A stretch of 33,151 nucleotides of DNA from Pelomonas sp. KK5 (GTDB lineage: Bacteria > Pseudomonadota > Gammaproteobacteria > Burkholderiales > Burkholderiaceae_C), in assembly GCF_001984095.1 (NCBI RefSeq), contig NZ_LYVQ01000052.1:1-33151 (forward strand), read 5' to 3'. Below the pieces are notes generated by a model. That model made no database searches, was not told the origin of the DNA, and saw nothing but the letters and a program-made list of their open reading frames with translations. How positions within the stretch are numbered: position 1 is the stretch's first letter; every line of letters begins with the position of its first letter. Positions 1-6,580 of this stretch are shown here, one piece after another. The position numbers and the translations under genes are program-made.

Positions 1-201
1 CAGGACGCGATGCGCCGCATCGTCGAGACCTGCAAGAAGCACAAGGTCGTCGTCGGCAACCCGCACACCAGCGCGAAGAACTTCCGCTCGCTGGTGGACC
101 AGGGCTATGGCCTCTTGATGTCGGCGCCGCAGAAGACCTATGGCGTGGTGAGCCTGGCGCGCGATATCGGCGCGCCGGCCGCGCCCGCCACACCCTACTG
201 A
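1..201 (+). CDS. HpcH/HpaI-type aldolase, C-terminal end (cut by window edge)
   Basis: An open frame enters from the left edge (first codon at base 1) and stops at 199-201, giving 66 visible residues. The segment resembles the C-terminal end of class II 2-oxo-acid aldolases of the HpcH/HpaI family: a 'CKKHKVVVGNPH' strand, then 'LVDQGYGLLMSAP', where the last barrel strands carry the active-site floor. Family members cleave 4-hydroxy-2-oxo acids to pyruvate and an aldehyde using a divalent metal; that is family knowledge. The metal ligands and catalytic Arg lie upstream and are not visible. It sits 40 bp before a porin on the same strand and is probably the first visible gene of the same operon. 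A related citrate-lyase-like beta-barrel enzyme is the main alternative. Confidence 0.62.
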   Translation, partial: QDAMRRIVETCKKHKVVVGNPHTSAKNFRSLVDQGYGLLMSAPQKTYGVVSLARDIGAPAAPATPY

Positions 202-241
202 CCGATTCACCGAAACCAATAGAACAACGGAGACAAGACAG

Positions 242-1603
242 ATGACGAAGCCCACGAAGACCCTGATCCAGGCCCTGATCGCCGCCGCCTTCGCGACCAG
301 CGCCCCCGCCTGGGCTCAGGCCGACGCCAGCAACGAAGCCCTGCTGAAGCGCCTCGACGCGCTGACCCGCGAGATGGAAGCGCTGAAGGCCCAGGTCAAG
401 GCCAACGAGGAGAAGGCCAGCCGCCCGCTGGCGACGCCGGTGGACAAGTCCGCCGAGCAGGGCCTGTCCAAGCAGGCCAAGGACGAGATGGAAGATGCCG
501 CGGGCACCTCCGAAGGCATCGAGCTGGTGAAGACACCGAAGGCCAGCTTGAAGTTCTACGGCATGGTCGACGTCGGGGCCGAACTGCTCAACGGCGAACT
601 CGCCAAGGGCGGCCAGGTGGACTCCTCGCTGCGCGTCAGCAACGGCCTGATCACGCCGCACTTCGGCGTGCTCGGCAACGGCCAGCTGACCGAAGGCCTG
701 CAGGGCTCGTTCAACCTCGAAGGCAGCCTCGCGCCGGACAGCGGCACCTCCGGCATCGGCGGCCGCCTGTTCGGCCGGCAGGCCTGGGTGGGGCTCTCGG
801 GCGCCTTCGGCACGGTGCGGCTGGGCCGGCAGTACACGGCGGTGCGCATGGGTTGGGACGACGCCAACCCCTACGGCACCGGCAACCAGGGCCTGCGCCT
901 GCTGGACCCGCGCATCTCCAACCCGCGCGCCGACAACTCGATCAGCTATGTGCTCACCTTCGGCGGCTTCACGGCCGGCGTCAACTACAGCGGCGGCTGG
1001 GATGCGGTGAACGGCAACTCGTCCAACACCGGCCCGGCCAACAACGGTGGCGCCAACTGCGCCGGCGAGGTGCCGGACCAGACGCAGCAGTGCAAGGAAG
1101 TGTCCTTCGGCATGAAGTACGCCGGCGGCCCCTGGGGCGTCGCCGCGGCCTACGAGAAGCTCAATGGCGGCACCAGCGCCACCTACGGCGGCCTCACCTC
1201 GCCGACGCTGAGCGACACGCGCAAGGTGATCAGCGCCTACTACCGCGGCAAGGGCGGCCTGAAGGTGACGGGAGGCTGGATTGCCCGCAACAACGAGGGC
1301 AATGCGGCCACGCCGAAGAGCGACATGTACTGGGTGGAAGGCATCTTCCCGGTCAGCCAGCATGTCTTCCTCGACGGCCTGCTCGCCCACCTGAAATACG
1401 ATGATTCGGCCAACAAGGCGACCTTGATCAACCTGCGCGGCCGCTACGTGCTCAACAAGGACACGACGATCTACATGACCCTGGCGAACATGGACAACAA
1501 CGGCACGCTGGCGCTGCCCGCCACCGCGAGCACGCCGGTGCCCACGCCCAAGGCCGGCGAGAAGCAGTACAGCCTGATCACCGGTGTCCTCTACAAGTTC
1601 TGA
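242..1603 (+). CDS. Gram-negative porin with N-terminal coiled-coil segment
   Basis: This 453-residue outer-membrane protein starts with a Sec signal (charged start, hydrophobic core, cleavage after about A-W-A-Q-A, residue 27). Residues ~30-60 form a heptad-like Leu/Glu/Lys segment predicted as coiled coil, followed by a Lys/Glu/Pro linker to ~100. From 'LKFYGMVDVG' onward it has the alternating strand pattern of Burkholderiales trimeric porins, including 'RLFGRQAWVGLSG' and 'GTVRLGRQ'. It ends in the typical aromatic C-terminus (YKF), the recognition signal for outer-membrane assembly. The ATG follows a GGAG site 10 bases upstream. Its place between an aldolase and a TctC receptor suggests it admits the operon's substrate across the outer membrane; that is inference. 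The coiled coil is an extra compared with plain porins. Confidence 0.92.
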   Translation: MTKPTKTLIQALIAAAFATSAPAWAQADASNEALLKRLDALTREMEALKAQVKANEEKASRPLATPVDKSAEQGLSKQAKDEMEDAAGTSEGIELVKTPKASLKFYGMVDVGAELLNGELAKGGQVDSSLRVSNGLITPHFGVLGNGQLTEGLQGSFNLEGSLAPDSGTSGIGGRLFGRQAWVGLSGAFGTVRLGRQYTAVRMGWDDANPYGTGNQGLRLLDPRISNPRADNSISYVLTFGGFTAGVNYSGGWDAVNGNSSNTGPANNGGANCAGEVPDQTQQCKEVSFGMKYAGGPWGVAAAYEKLNGGTSATYGGLTSPTLSDTRKVISAYYRGKGGLKVTGGWIARNNEGNAATPKSDMYWVEGIFPVSQHVFLDGLLAHLKYDDSANKATLINLRGRYVLNKDTTIYMTLANMDNNGTLALPATASTPVPTPKAGEKQYSLITGVLYKF

Positions 1604-1616
1604 TTGCGACGACCCC

Positions 1617-2645
1617 ATGAACACGAACCGCCGCCTGATGCTCACCCTGGCCAGCGTCTGTGCGCTGGCCGCCGGCCCCGCGCTGGCCCAGCCCTCGGTC
1701 GAGAACTTCTACAAGGGCAAGACGATCTCGCTGGTCGTCAGCGCCGAGCCCGGCACGCCCACCGACATCATCGCCCGCCAGTTCGCCCGCTTCTTCTCGA
1801 AGCAGATCCCGGGCAAGCCGCAGGCGATCGTGATCAACGTGGCCGGCGCGGGCGGCATCGTGGCCGCGGCTTCGCTGCAATCGAAGCAGCCCAGCGATGG
1901 CACGGCCATCGGCTTCCTGCAGCGCAACAACCTCTATGTGCCGCTGCTGGAGCCGCGCCAGGGCGGTTTCGATCCGCGCAAGGTCAAGTGGATCGGCAGC
2001 CTCGAGAAGGTCCACTACGCCATCGTCGCGACGACCCGCTCCGGCGTCACCACCACCGATGACCTGCTGAAGAAGAAGCTCACCATCGGCGCCACCGGCT
2101 TCTCCAACGAGAACCGCACGCTGCCGGCCCTGGTCAACGAGTACCTGGGCGCGAAGATGAATATCGTGCCCGGCTACTCGGGCCGCGGCGAGGTCTACCT
2201 GGCGATGCAGCGCGGCGAGGTGGACGGCTGGGCGCCGACCATCGACGGCCTGAAGGAAGGCGAGCCCGCGCGGCTGATCAAGGACGGCAAGATGAAGGTG
2301 GTGCTGAACGTCGGCTTCGCCAGCCACCCGGACTTCCCGAACGTGCCCAGCCTCGGCAACTACGCGCTGAAGCCCGAGGCCAAGGCGGTGTTCGACTTCT
2401 TCCTGACGCCCTTCGACGCCGGCCGCCCGCTGGCCGTGCCGGCCGCTGTGCCCGCGGAGCGCGTGGAGGCGCTGCGCGCGGCCTTCATGCGCACGGTGGC
2501 CGACCCGGAGTTCAAGGCCGCCGCCAAGGCGCAGGGCTTCCCGGTCGACGCGGTGGACGGCGCCGCCGTGGACCAGATCGTCGCCAGGCTCTACGCGACG
2601 CCGCCGGCGGTGATCGAGACCGCGCGCAAGCTGCGCAACCGTTGA
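1617..2645 (+). CDS. TctC/Bug-family periplasmic receptor of a tripartite tricarboxylate transporter
   Basis: The protein has 342 residues. I chose the ATG at 1617 because it begins directly with a Sec signal (N-R-R, hydrophobic core, A-L-A-Q cleavage near residue 24) and lies 13 bp after the porin stop; an upstream ATG at 1584 would overlap the porin and spoil the signal peptide. The mature part has the Bug fold pattern: 'FYKGKTISLVV' first strand, a 'GTPTDIIAR' loop that binds a carboxylate, 'GAGGIVAA', and a C-terminal helix. Bug receptors bind di- and tricarboxylates, aromatic acids or amides in the periplasm and deliver them to TctA/TctB; the ligand cannot be predicted from sequence. Its permease partner is encoded one gene downstream. 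Confidence 0.93.
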   Translation: MNTNRRLMLTLASVCALAAGPALAQPSVENFYKGKTISLVVSAEPGTPTDIIARQFARFFSKQIPGKPQAIVINVAGAGGIVAAASLQSKQPSDGTAIGFLQRNNLYVPLLEPRQGGFDPRKVKWIGSLEKVHYAIVATTRSGVTTTDDLLKKKLTIGATGFSNENRTLPALVNEYLGAKMNIVPGYSGRGEVYLAMQRGEVDGWAPTIDGLKEGEPARLIKDGKMKVVLNVGFASHPDFPNVPSLGNYALKPEAKAVFDFFLTPFDAGRPLAVPAAVPAERVEALRAAFMRTVADPEFKAAAKAQGFPVDAVDGAAVDQIVARLYATPPAVIETARKLRNR

Positions 2646-2665
2646 GCCCTGTTCGTTTTCACCCA

Positions 2666-2692
2666 GGCGGGCGTCCGGCGCGGACACCCGCC
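2666..2692 (+). other. Intra-operon RNA hairpin between receptor and amidohydrolase
   Basis: GGCGGG-C-GTCC (2666-2676) can pair with GGAC-A-CCCGCC (2682-2692): ten base pairs, one C/A mismatch and a five-base loop. No T tract follows on either strand, so it is not a standard intrinsic terminator. It lies 21 bp after the receptor stop and 15 bp before the next start codon. Such hairpins after solute-receptor genes often protect the upstream mRNA from 3' decay so that the receptor is made in excess. That role is inference here. Confidence 0.5.
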
Positions 2693-2707
2693 AGCGGAGC
2701 CATCACC

Positions 2708-3562
2708 ATGCACCCCGAAATCATTGACATCCACCCGCACATCGTCTCCACCGACGTAACGCGTTACCCGATCGCACCGCAATCCGGCCACCGCTCTGAC
2801 TGGTCGGCCACCCGTGCGATCGACTTCGAGCAGCTGATCGCCGAGATGGACGAGTCGGGCGTCGCCAAGGCGGCCATCGTCCATTCGTCCACCACCTACG
2901 GCCACAACAACACCTATGTGGCCGAGAGCGTGGCCAAGAATCCGCAGCGTTTCACCGGCGTCTACTCCTTCGACCTGCTGGCCCCGGACGCGCTGAAGAC
3001 TTTCGACTACTGGCTGATGCACGGCATGGGCGGCATCCGCCTGTTCACCGGCGGCGCCACGCACCAGACCGACGGGAGCTGGCTCGTGAACCCGCTGACC
3101 TTCCCGATCTGGGAGCGCTGCGCGGAGATCGGCATGACCATGGTCGTGCAGACCACGCTGGCGGGCCTTCCGATGGTGGAGCAACTGGCGCGGCGCTTCC
3201 CCACGGTGAAGATCGCGATCGACCATTGCGCGCGGCCGGTGCTCGATGGCGGCCCGCCTTATGCGGCGAGTAGCGAGCTGTTCGCGATGGCCAAGTACCG
3301 AAACGTCTACTTGAAGATCACGCCGCGCACCTTCGACCTGGCGCAGGCGGCACCGGGCGGCGCGGATGCCTTCTTCGCCAAGCTGGTCAGCGTGTTCGGC
3401 GCCGACCGTCTCGCCTTCGGCTCCAACTACCCGGCCTCCAAGGGCCCGCTGAAGACGCTGATCGAGCAGGGGTACCGGTGCTTCGCCGCGCTGAGTGAAG
3501 CGGACCGCGCCTGGATCTGGGGCGGCACGGCGAAGATCCTGTATCCGATGCTGGCCAAATAG
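2708..3562 (+). CDS. Amidohydrolase-2 family metal-dependent hydrolase (lactonase-like)
   Basis: This is a 284-residue cytoplasmic TIM-barrel protein. I took the ATG at 2708 because it follows a GGAG-like site and begins directly with the barrel's first strand and its 'IDIHPHI' HxH metal motif (His 9/11). Other landmarks are 'HSSTTYGHNN' (~60), 'IRLFTG' (~117), 'IDHCARP' (~175) and 'FGSNYPAS' (237-244). Family members (amidohydrolase-2, COG3618 type) hydrolyse lactones such as 2-pyrone-4,6-dicarboxylate or decarboxylate aromatic acids. The final barrel motif has Asn240 where many lactonases have the metal or catalytic Asp. The setting with a tricarboxylate transporter and a carboxymuconolactone-decarboxylase-like gene supports ring-acid or lactone catabolism, but the exact substrate is unknown. 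Confidence 0.85.
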   Translation: MHPEIIDIHPHIVSTDVTRYPIAPQSGHRSDWSATRAIDFEQLIAEMDESGVAKAAIVHSSTTYGHNNTYVAESVAKNPQRFTGVYSFDLLAPDALKTFDYWLMHGMGGIRLFTGGATHQTDGSWLVNPLTFPIWERCAEIGMTMVVQTTLAGLPMVEQLARRFPTVKIAIDHCARPVLDGGPPYAASSELFAMAKYRNVYLKITPRTFDLAQAAPGGADAFFAKLVSVFGADRLAFGSNYPASKGPLKTLIEQGYRCFAALSEADRAWIWGGTAKILYPMLAK

Positions 3563-3582
3563 ATCGATAAGAACCTCGGACA

Positions 3583-3588
3583 GAGGAG
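3583..3588 (+). promoter_or_regulatory. Ribosome-binding site of the TctA-TctB gene
   Basis: GAGGAG lies eight bases before the ATG at 3597. It fixes the start of the permease: the open frame runs further upstream into the amidohydrolase gene, but only the 3597 start has this site and a normal TctA N-terminus. Confidence 0.75.
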
Positions 3589-3596
3589 ACAAGCAG

Positions 3597-5636
3597 ATGG
3601 ACTTCTTCAATGACTCGGCCACCCTGGGCGCCATCGCCCACGCGCTGGCGATCATCCTCTCGCCGGAGCGGCTGGTCTTCCTCGTGCTCGGGGTGCTGGT
3701 AGGCCTGGGCCTGGGCCTGGTGCCCGGCATCGGCGGGCTCACCGGCTTCGCGCTGCTGGTGCCCTTCACCTACACGATGGACCCGTACGCGGCCTTCGCG
3801 ATGCTGCTGGGCATGCACTCGGTCATCGCCACCTCGGAGGTGGTGACGGCCGTGCTGTTCGGCGTGCCGGGCCATGCGGGCGCGCAGGCCGCGGTGCTGG
3901 ATGGGCTGCCGATGACCAAGCGCGGCGAGGGCTCGCGCGCGCTGGCCGCCTGCTACACCTCCTCGCTGCTGGGCGGGCTGGTGGGCGCGGTGATCCTGGC
4001 CTTCATGCTGCCGCTGGTGCGGCCGCTGGTGCTGGCCATCGCCACGCCGGAGATGCTCGCGCTGACGATGTTCGGCATCGCGATGGTGTCCGCGCTGTCG
4101 GGCAAGGCGCCGCTGCGCGGCATGGTCGTGGCCTGCTTCGGCATCCTGGTCGGCATGATCGGCACCAATGCGCAGACCGGCCAGATGCGCTGGACCGGCG
4201 ACCTGCTCTACCTCGAGGACGGCATTCCCATCGTGCCCATCGTGCTGGGCATGTTCGCGTTGCCCGAGCTGTGCGAGCTGGCGATCACGCGCACGGCGGT
4301 GGCCACGCAGGTGCCGCTGAGCTCGCGCGAGGGCATGAAGCAGGGCGTCAAGGACGCGTTGCGCAACTGGTTCCTGGTGCTGCGCTGCAGCGGCCTGGGT
4401 GCCTTCCTCGGCATGATCCCGGGCGTCACCTCGGCCGTGATGGACTGGATCATCTACGGCTACGCGATGCAGACCTCCAAGGGCGGCAAGGACACCTTCA
4501 CCAAGGGCGATGTGCGCGGCGTGATCGCGCCGGAGTCGGCCAACAACGCCCGCGAGGGCGGCATGCTGGTGCCGATGCTGGCCTTCGGCGTGCCGGGCGG
4601 CGCGGTGCAGGCGATCCTCTTGGGCGCGATGCTGGTCCATGGCTTCGTGCCCGGGCCGGAGATCCTGACCAAGCACCTGGACCTGGCCTTCTCGATGGTG
4701 TGGTCGATTGCGCTGGCGAACATCTTCGGCGCGGGCCTGTGCTTTGCGCTGAGCGGGCAGTTCGCCAAGGTGGCGACGCTGCGCTGGACGCTGATCCTGC
4801 CGGTGATCATGCCCATCGTCTACGTGGGCGCCTTCGAGGGCAAGCACAGCTGGGGCGACATGATCGTGCTGCTGGTCTTCGGCCTGCTCGGCTGGATCAT
4901 GAAGCGCATGAAGTGGGCGCGCCCGCCGCTGATCCTGGGCCTGGTGCTGGGCGCGCTGATCGAGCGCTACATGTCCATCTCCTTCATGCGCTATGGCGCG
5001 GACTGGCTGCTGCGCCCGGGCGTGATCGTGATCCTGGCGCTGTCGGCGCTGGTGTTCTTCAGGCCGCTGCTGGCGCAGCTGCGCGCCGGTGGCCATGTGC
5101 AGCTGCCGCGGCTGCGCGAGAGGATCCGGCTGAAGGGCGAGGACCTGGTCTACGTCTTCTTCATCGGCCTGGGCGCCTATGCGCTGGCCACCTCGCAGGA
5201 GTGGCTCTTTTCGGCCAAGATCGGCCCGACCGTGGTGGCCGGCATCCTGGTGGCCGCGGGCACGGTGAGCCTGCTCTACAAGGTGCTGGTGGCGCCGCCG
5301 GTGCTGGCGAAGGCGGATGCGGGCGGCGGCATCCACATGGACCTGGCCGGCGACGAAGGCGAGGGCGCACTGCCGACACCGGTCGTGCTCAAGCGCGCCG
5401 CGCGCTTCTTCGGCTGGATGCTGGCCTTCCTCGGCTGCATGGCGGTGATCGGCCTGGTGCCCACGGTGCCGCTGATGATGGTGGCCTTCATGCGCATCGA
5501 AGGCCGCGAAAGCTGGAAGCTGAGCCTGATCCTGGCCGTCTGCCTGACGGCGGCGCTCTACGGCATCTTCGACCAGATCCTGCACGTGGCCTGGCCGAGC
5601 TGCCTGCTTGACCAATGGCTGACCCCGGCCGCCTGA
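3597..5636 (+). CDS. Tripartite tricarboxylate transporter permease, TctA fused to a TctB-like domain
   Basis: The product is a 679-residue polytopic inner-membrane protein. Residues ~1-495 are a TctA permease, with the family hallmarks 'GLVPGIGGLTG' (near 43) and its repeat 'GMIPGVTSAVMDW' (near 268), 'SEVVTAVLFGVPGHAGAQA' and 'PESANNAREGG'. TctA is normally about 500 residues. The extra ~170 residues begin near 'LKGEDLVYVFFIGLG' and add about four hydrophobic helices split by a short acidic loop ('DLAGDEGEG'), like the small TctB subunit. No separate tctB exists nearby, so I read this as a TctA-TctB fusion. With the receptor at 1617 it forms a secondary, ion-driven carboxylate importer. Confidence is high for TctA and moderate for the TctB identity of the tail. 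Confidence 0.92.
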   Translation: MDFFNDSATLGAIAHALAIILSPERLVFLVLGVLVGLGLGLVPGIGGLTGFALLVPFTYTMDPYAAFAMLLGMHSVIATSEVVTAVLFGVPGHAGAQAAVLDGLPMTKRGEGSRALAACYTSSLLGGLVGAVILAFMLPLVRPLVLAIATPEMLALTMFGIAMVSALSGKAPLRGMVVACFGILVGMIGTNAQTGQMRWTGDLLYLEDGIPIVPIVLGMFALPELCELAITRTAVATQVPLSSREGMKQGVKDALRNWFLVLRCSGLGAFLGMIPGVTSAVMDWIIYGYAMQTSKGGKDTFTKGDVRGVIAPESANNAREGGMLVPMLAFGVPGGAVQAILLGAMLVHGFVPGPEILTKHLDLAFSMVWSIALANIFGAGLCFALSGQFAKVATLRWTLILPVIMPIVYVGAFEGKHSWGDMIVLLVFGLLGWIMKRMKWARPPLILGLVLGALIERYMSISFMRYGADWLLRPGVIVILALSALVFFRPLLAQLRAGGHVQLPRLRERIRLKGEDLVYVFFIGLGAYALATSQEWLFSAKIGPTVVAGILVAAGTVSLLYKVLVAPPVLAKADAGGGIHMDLAGDEGEGALPTPVVLKRAARFFGWMLAFLGCMAVIGLVPTVPLMMVAFMRIEGRESWKLSLILAVCLTAALYGIFDQILHVAWPSCLLDQWLTPAA

Positions 5637-5637
5637 T

Positions 5638-5644
5638 GAGGGAA
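5638..5644 (+). promoter_or_regulatory. Ribosome-binding site deciding the start of the CMD-like gene
   Basis: GAGGGAA ends six bases before the ATG at 5651. Two other in-frame ATGs exist, at 5615 (inside the permease gene) and 5636 (overlapping its TGA by one base). Only 5651 has a good site at normal spacing. Confidence 0.6.
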
Positions 5645-5650
5645 CCCGAC

Positions 5651-6175
5651 ATGGACCGACTCGCACGCATCGACCCCGACACCGCCGACGAACACCAGCG
5701 GCGCGTGATCGCCAGGCTCGGCGAAGGAAGGGGGCGCATCCCCACGCCCTTCAACATCTGGCTGCACAACCCCCGCCTGGCCGAGGGCATGGAGATCATC
5801 GGCACGCACGTGGACAGGTCGCCGGTGCTCACCGAGGCCGAGACCGAGGTGGCGATCCTGGCGACGGCGGTGTTCTGGAACGCGCCCTACGTGATCGCCA
5901 ACCATCGCCGGCATGCGCTGAAGGCGGGCGTGCCGGAAGACGTGGTGGCGGCGCTGCTGGAGAAGCGCCGGCCCGAATCGCAGGGCGGCCGCTTCGGCGC
6001 GGTCTGCGAGGCGGTGGCCGACATCCTCGCGGGAGCCGCCGTCGATGACGCTCGCTTTGCGCGTTATGACGCGGAGCTGGGGCGGGCCGCCATCGCCGAG
6101 CTGCTGGTGACGATCGGCTACTTCACGTCGGTGTCGCTGGCGATGAGCTTGCACGCGCTGGAACCGAAGGCATGA
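5651..6175 (+). CDS. Carboxymuconolactone-decarboxylase-like (AhpD-fold) protein
   Basis: The product has 174 residues, cytoplasmic and all-helical by pattern. It matches the carboxymuconolactone decarboxylase-like family: an N-terminal 'IPTPFNIWLHNPRLAEG', 'LTEAETEVAILATA' (~60-73) and the helix 'NAPYVIANHRRHALKAGV' with a conserved His. The redox C-x-x-C pair of AhpD is absent, so it is not a peroxidase-type member. True PcaC decarboxylases are shorter (about 130 residues), and many homologues annotated this way act in aromatic acid, hydroxyacid or lactone pathways without a proven reaction. It is the last gene of the plus-strand operon and follows the permease by 14 bp, so it probably acts on the imported compound or its breakdown product. 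Confidence 0.8.
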   Translation: MDRLARIDPDTADEHQRRVIARLGEGRGRIPTPFNIWLHNPRLAEGMEIIGTHVDRSPVLTEAETEVAILATAVFWNAPYVIANHRRHALKAGVPEDVVAALLEKRRPESQGGRFGAVCEAVADILAGAAVDDARFARYDAELGRAAIAELLVTIGYFTSVSLAMSLHALEPKA

Positions 6176-6183
6176 CGGCCCGC

Positions 6184-6213
6184 GGCGGCGCGCGCCGCCT
6201 CCAACGTCGGAGG
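6184..6213. repeat. GC-rich palindrome and adjacent hairpin between convergent genes
   Basis: Bases 6184-6199 are a perfect 16-base palindrome (GGCGGCGCGCGCCGCC). Overlapping its end, CCTCC (6198-6202) can pair with GGAGG (6209-6213) across a six-base loop. The pair sits 8 bp after the stop of the carboxymuconolactone-decarboxylase-like gene and 5 bp beyond the tandem stops of the minus-strand remnant. There is no T tract, so it may be a weak or Rho-assisted transcript end for both strands. Confidence 0.45.
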
Positions 6214-6218
6214 CCTCA

Positions 6219-6580
6219 TCACTGCTGGAACCCGGCCGAGTAGTCGCGAACGCGCGGCAGGCCGCGGCCTCCTTTGCCCGGGTGCGCTGGGCCATGGCGG
6301 ACGGGATGAGGCTCTCGAGGAAGCCCGTCGAGCCCTGGCTGGTCGATGCCTTCTCGACAGGAGGCTTCGTCTCGGCGGCCAGGGGCTTGGCGTCCGAGAG
6401 CCCCGCGATGCTGCTGGCGATCAGGGCCGGCGCTGGAATGCCAGCGAACAATGCACCCTTCAAGGACCGCTCCTTCAGGGCGCAGCACAGGACGGAGCCG
6501 ATCAGGAAATAGATGGTCAGGCCCGCACAGAAGCCCGGCGCCGGAAGCGCGGCCTGCGGGTCGGCCTCTACGCCACCTCG
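6219..6580 (-). pseudogene. Remnant of a small membrane-protein gene, 5'-truncated and frameshifted
   Basis: Read on the minus strand, one frame gives a convincing membrane segment 'AGLTIYFLIGSVLCCALKE' followed by 'GALFAGIPAPALIASSIAGL', an Ala/Pro/Lys linker and 'FLESLIPSAMAQ'. This frame has no start codon; it runs back into the aldehyde dehydrogenase gene without one. After 'SAMAQ' it turns into low-quality sequence, while a second minus-strand frame ends 'RVRDYSAGFQQ' with tandem TGA stops (6219-6221 and 6216-6218). The simplest reading is a gene that lost its 5' end and has a one-base frameshift near 6250-6300. I do not recognise the family. The alternative is chance hydrophobicity in non-coding DNA. 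Apart from this remnant and the hairpins at 6184-6213, nothing else is seen between 6176 and 6567. Confidence 0.4.

Noticed and set aside
3387-5666. A 759-codon open frame on the minus strand under the TctA-TctB gene
   Set aside because: The translation is His/Arg/Gln-rich with no domain or membrane pattern, the usual product of antisense frames in GC-rich coding DNA. The plus-strand permease explains the region.
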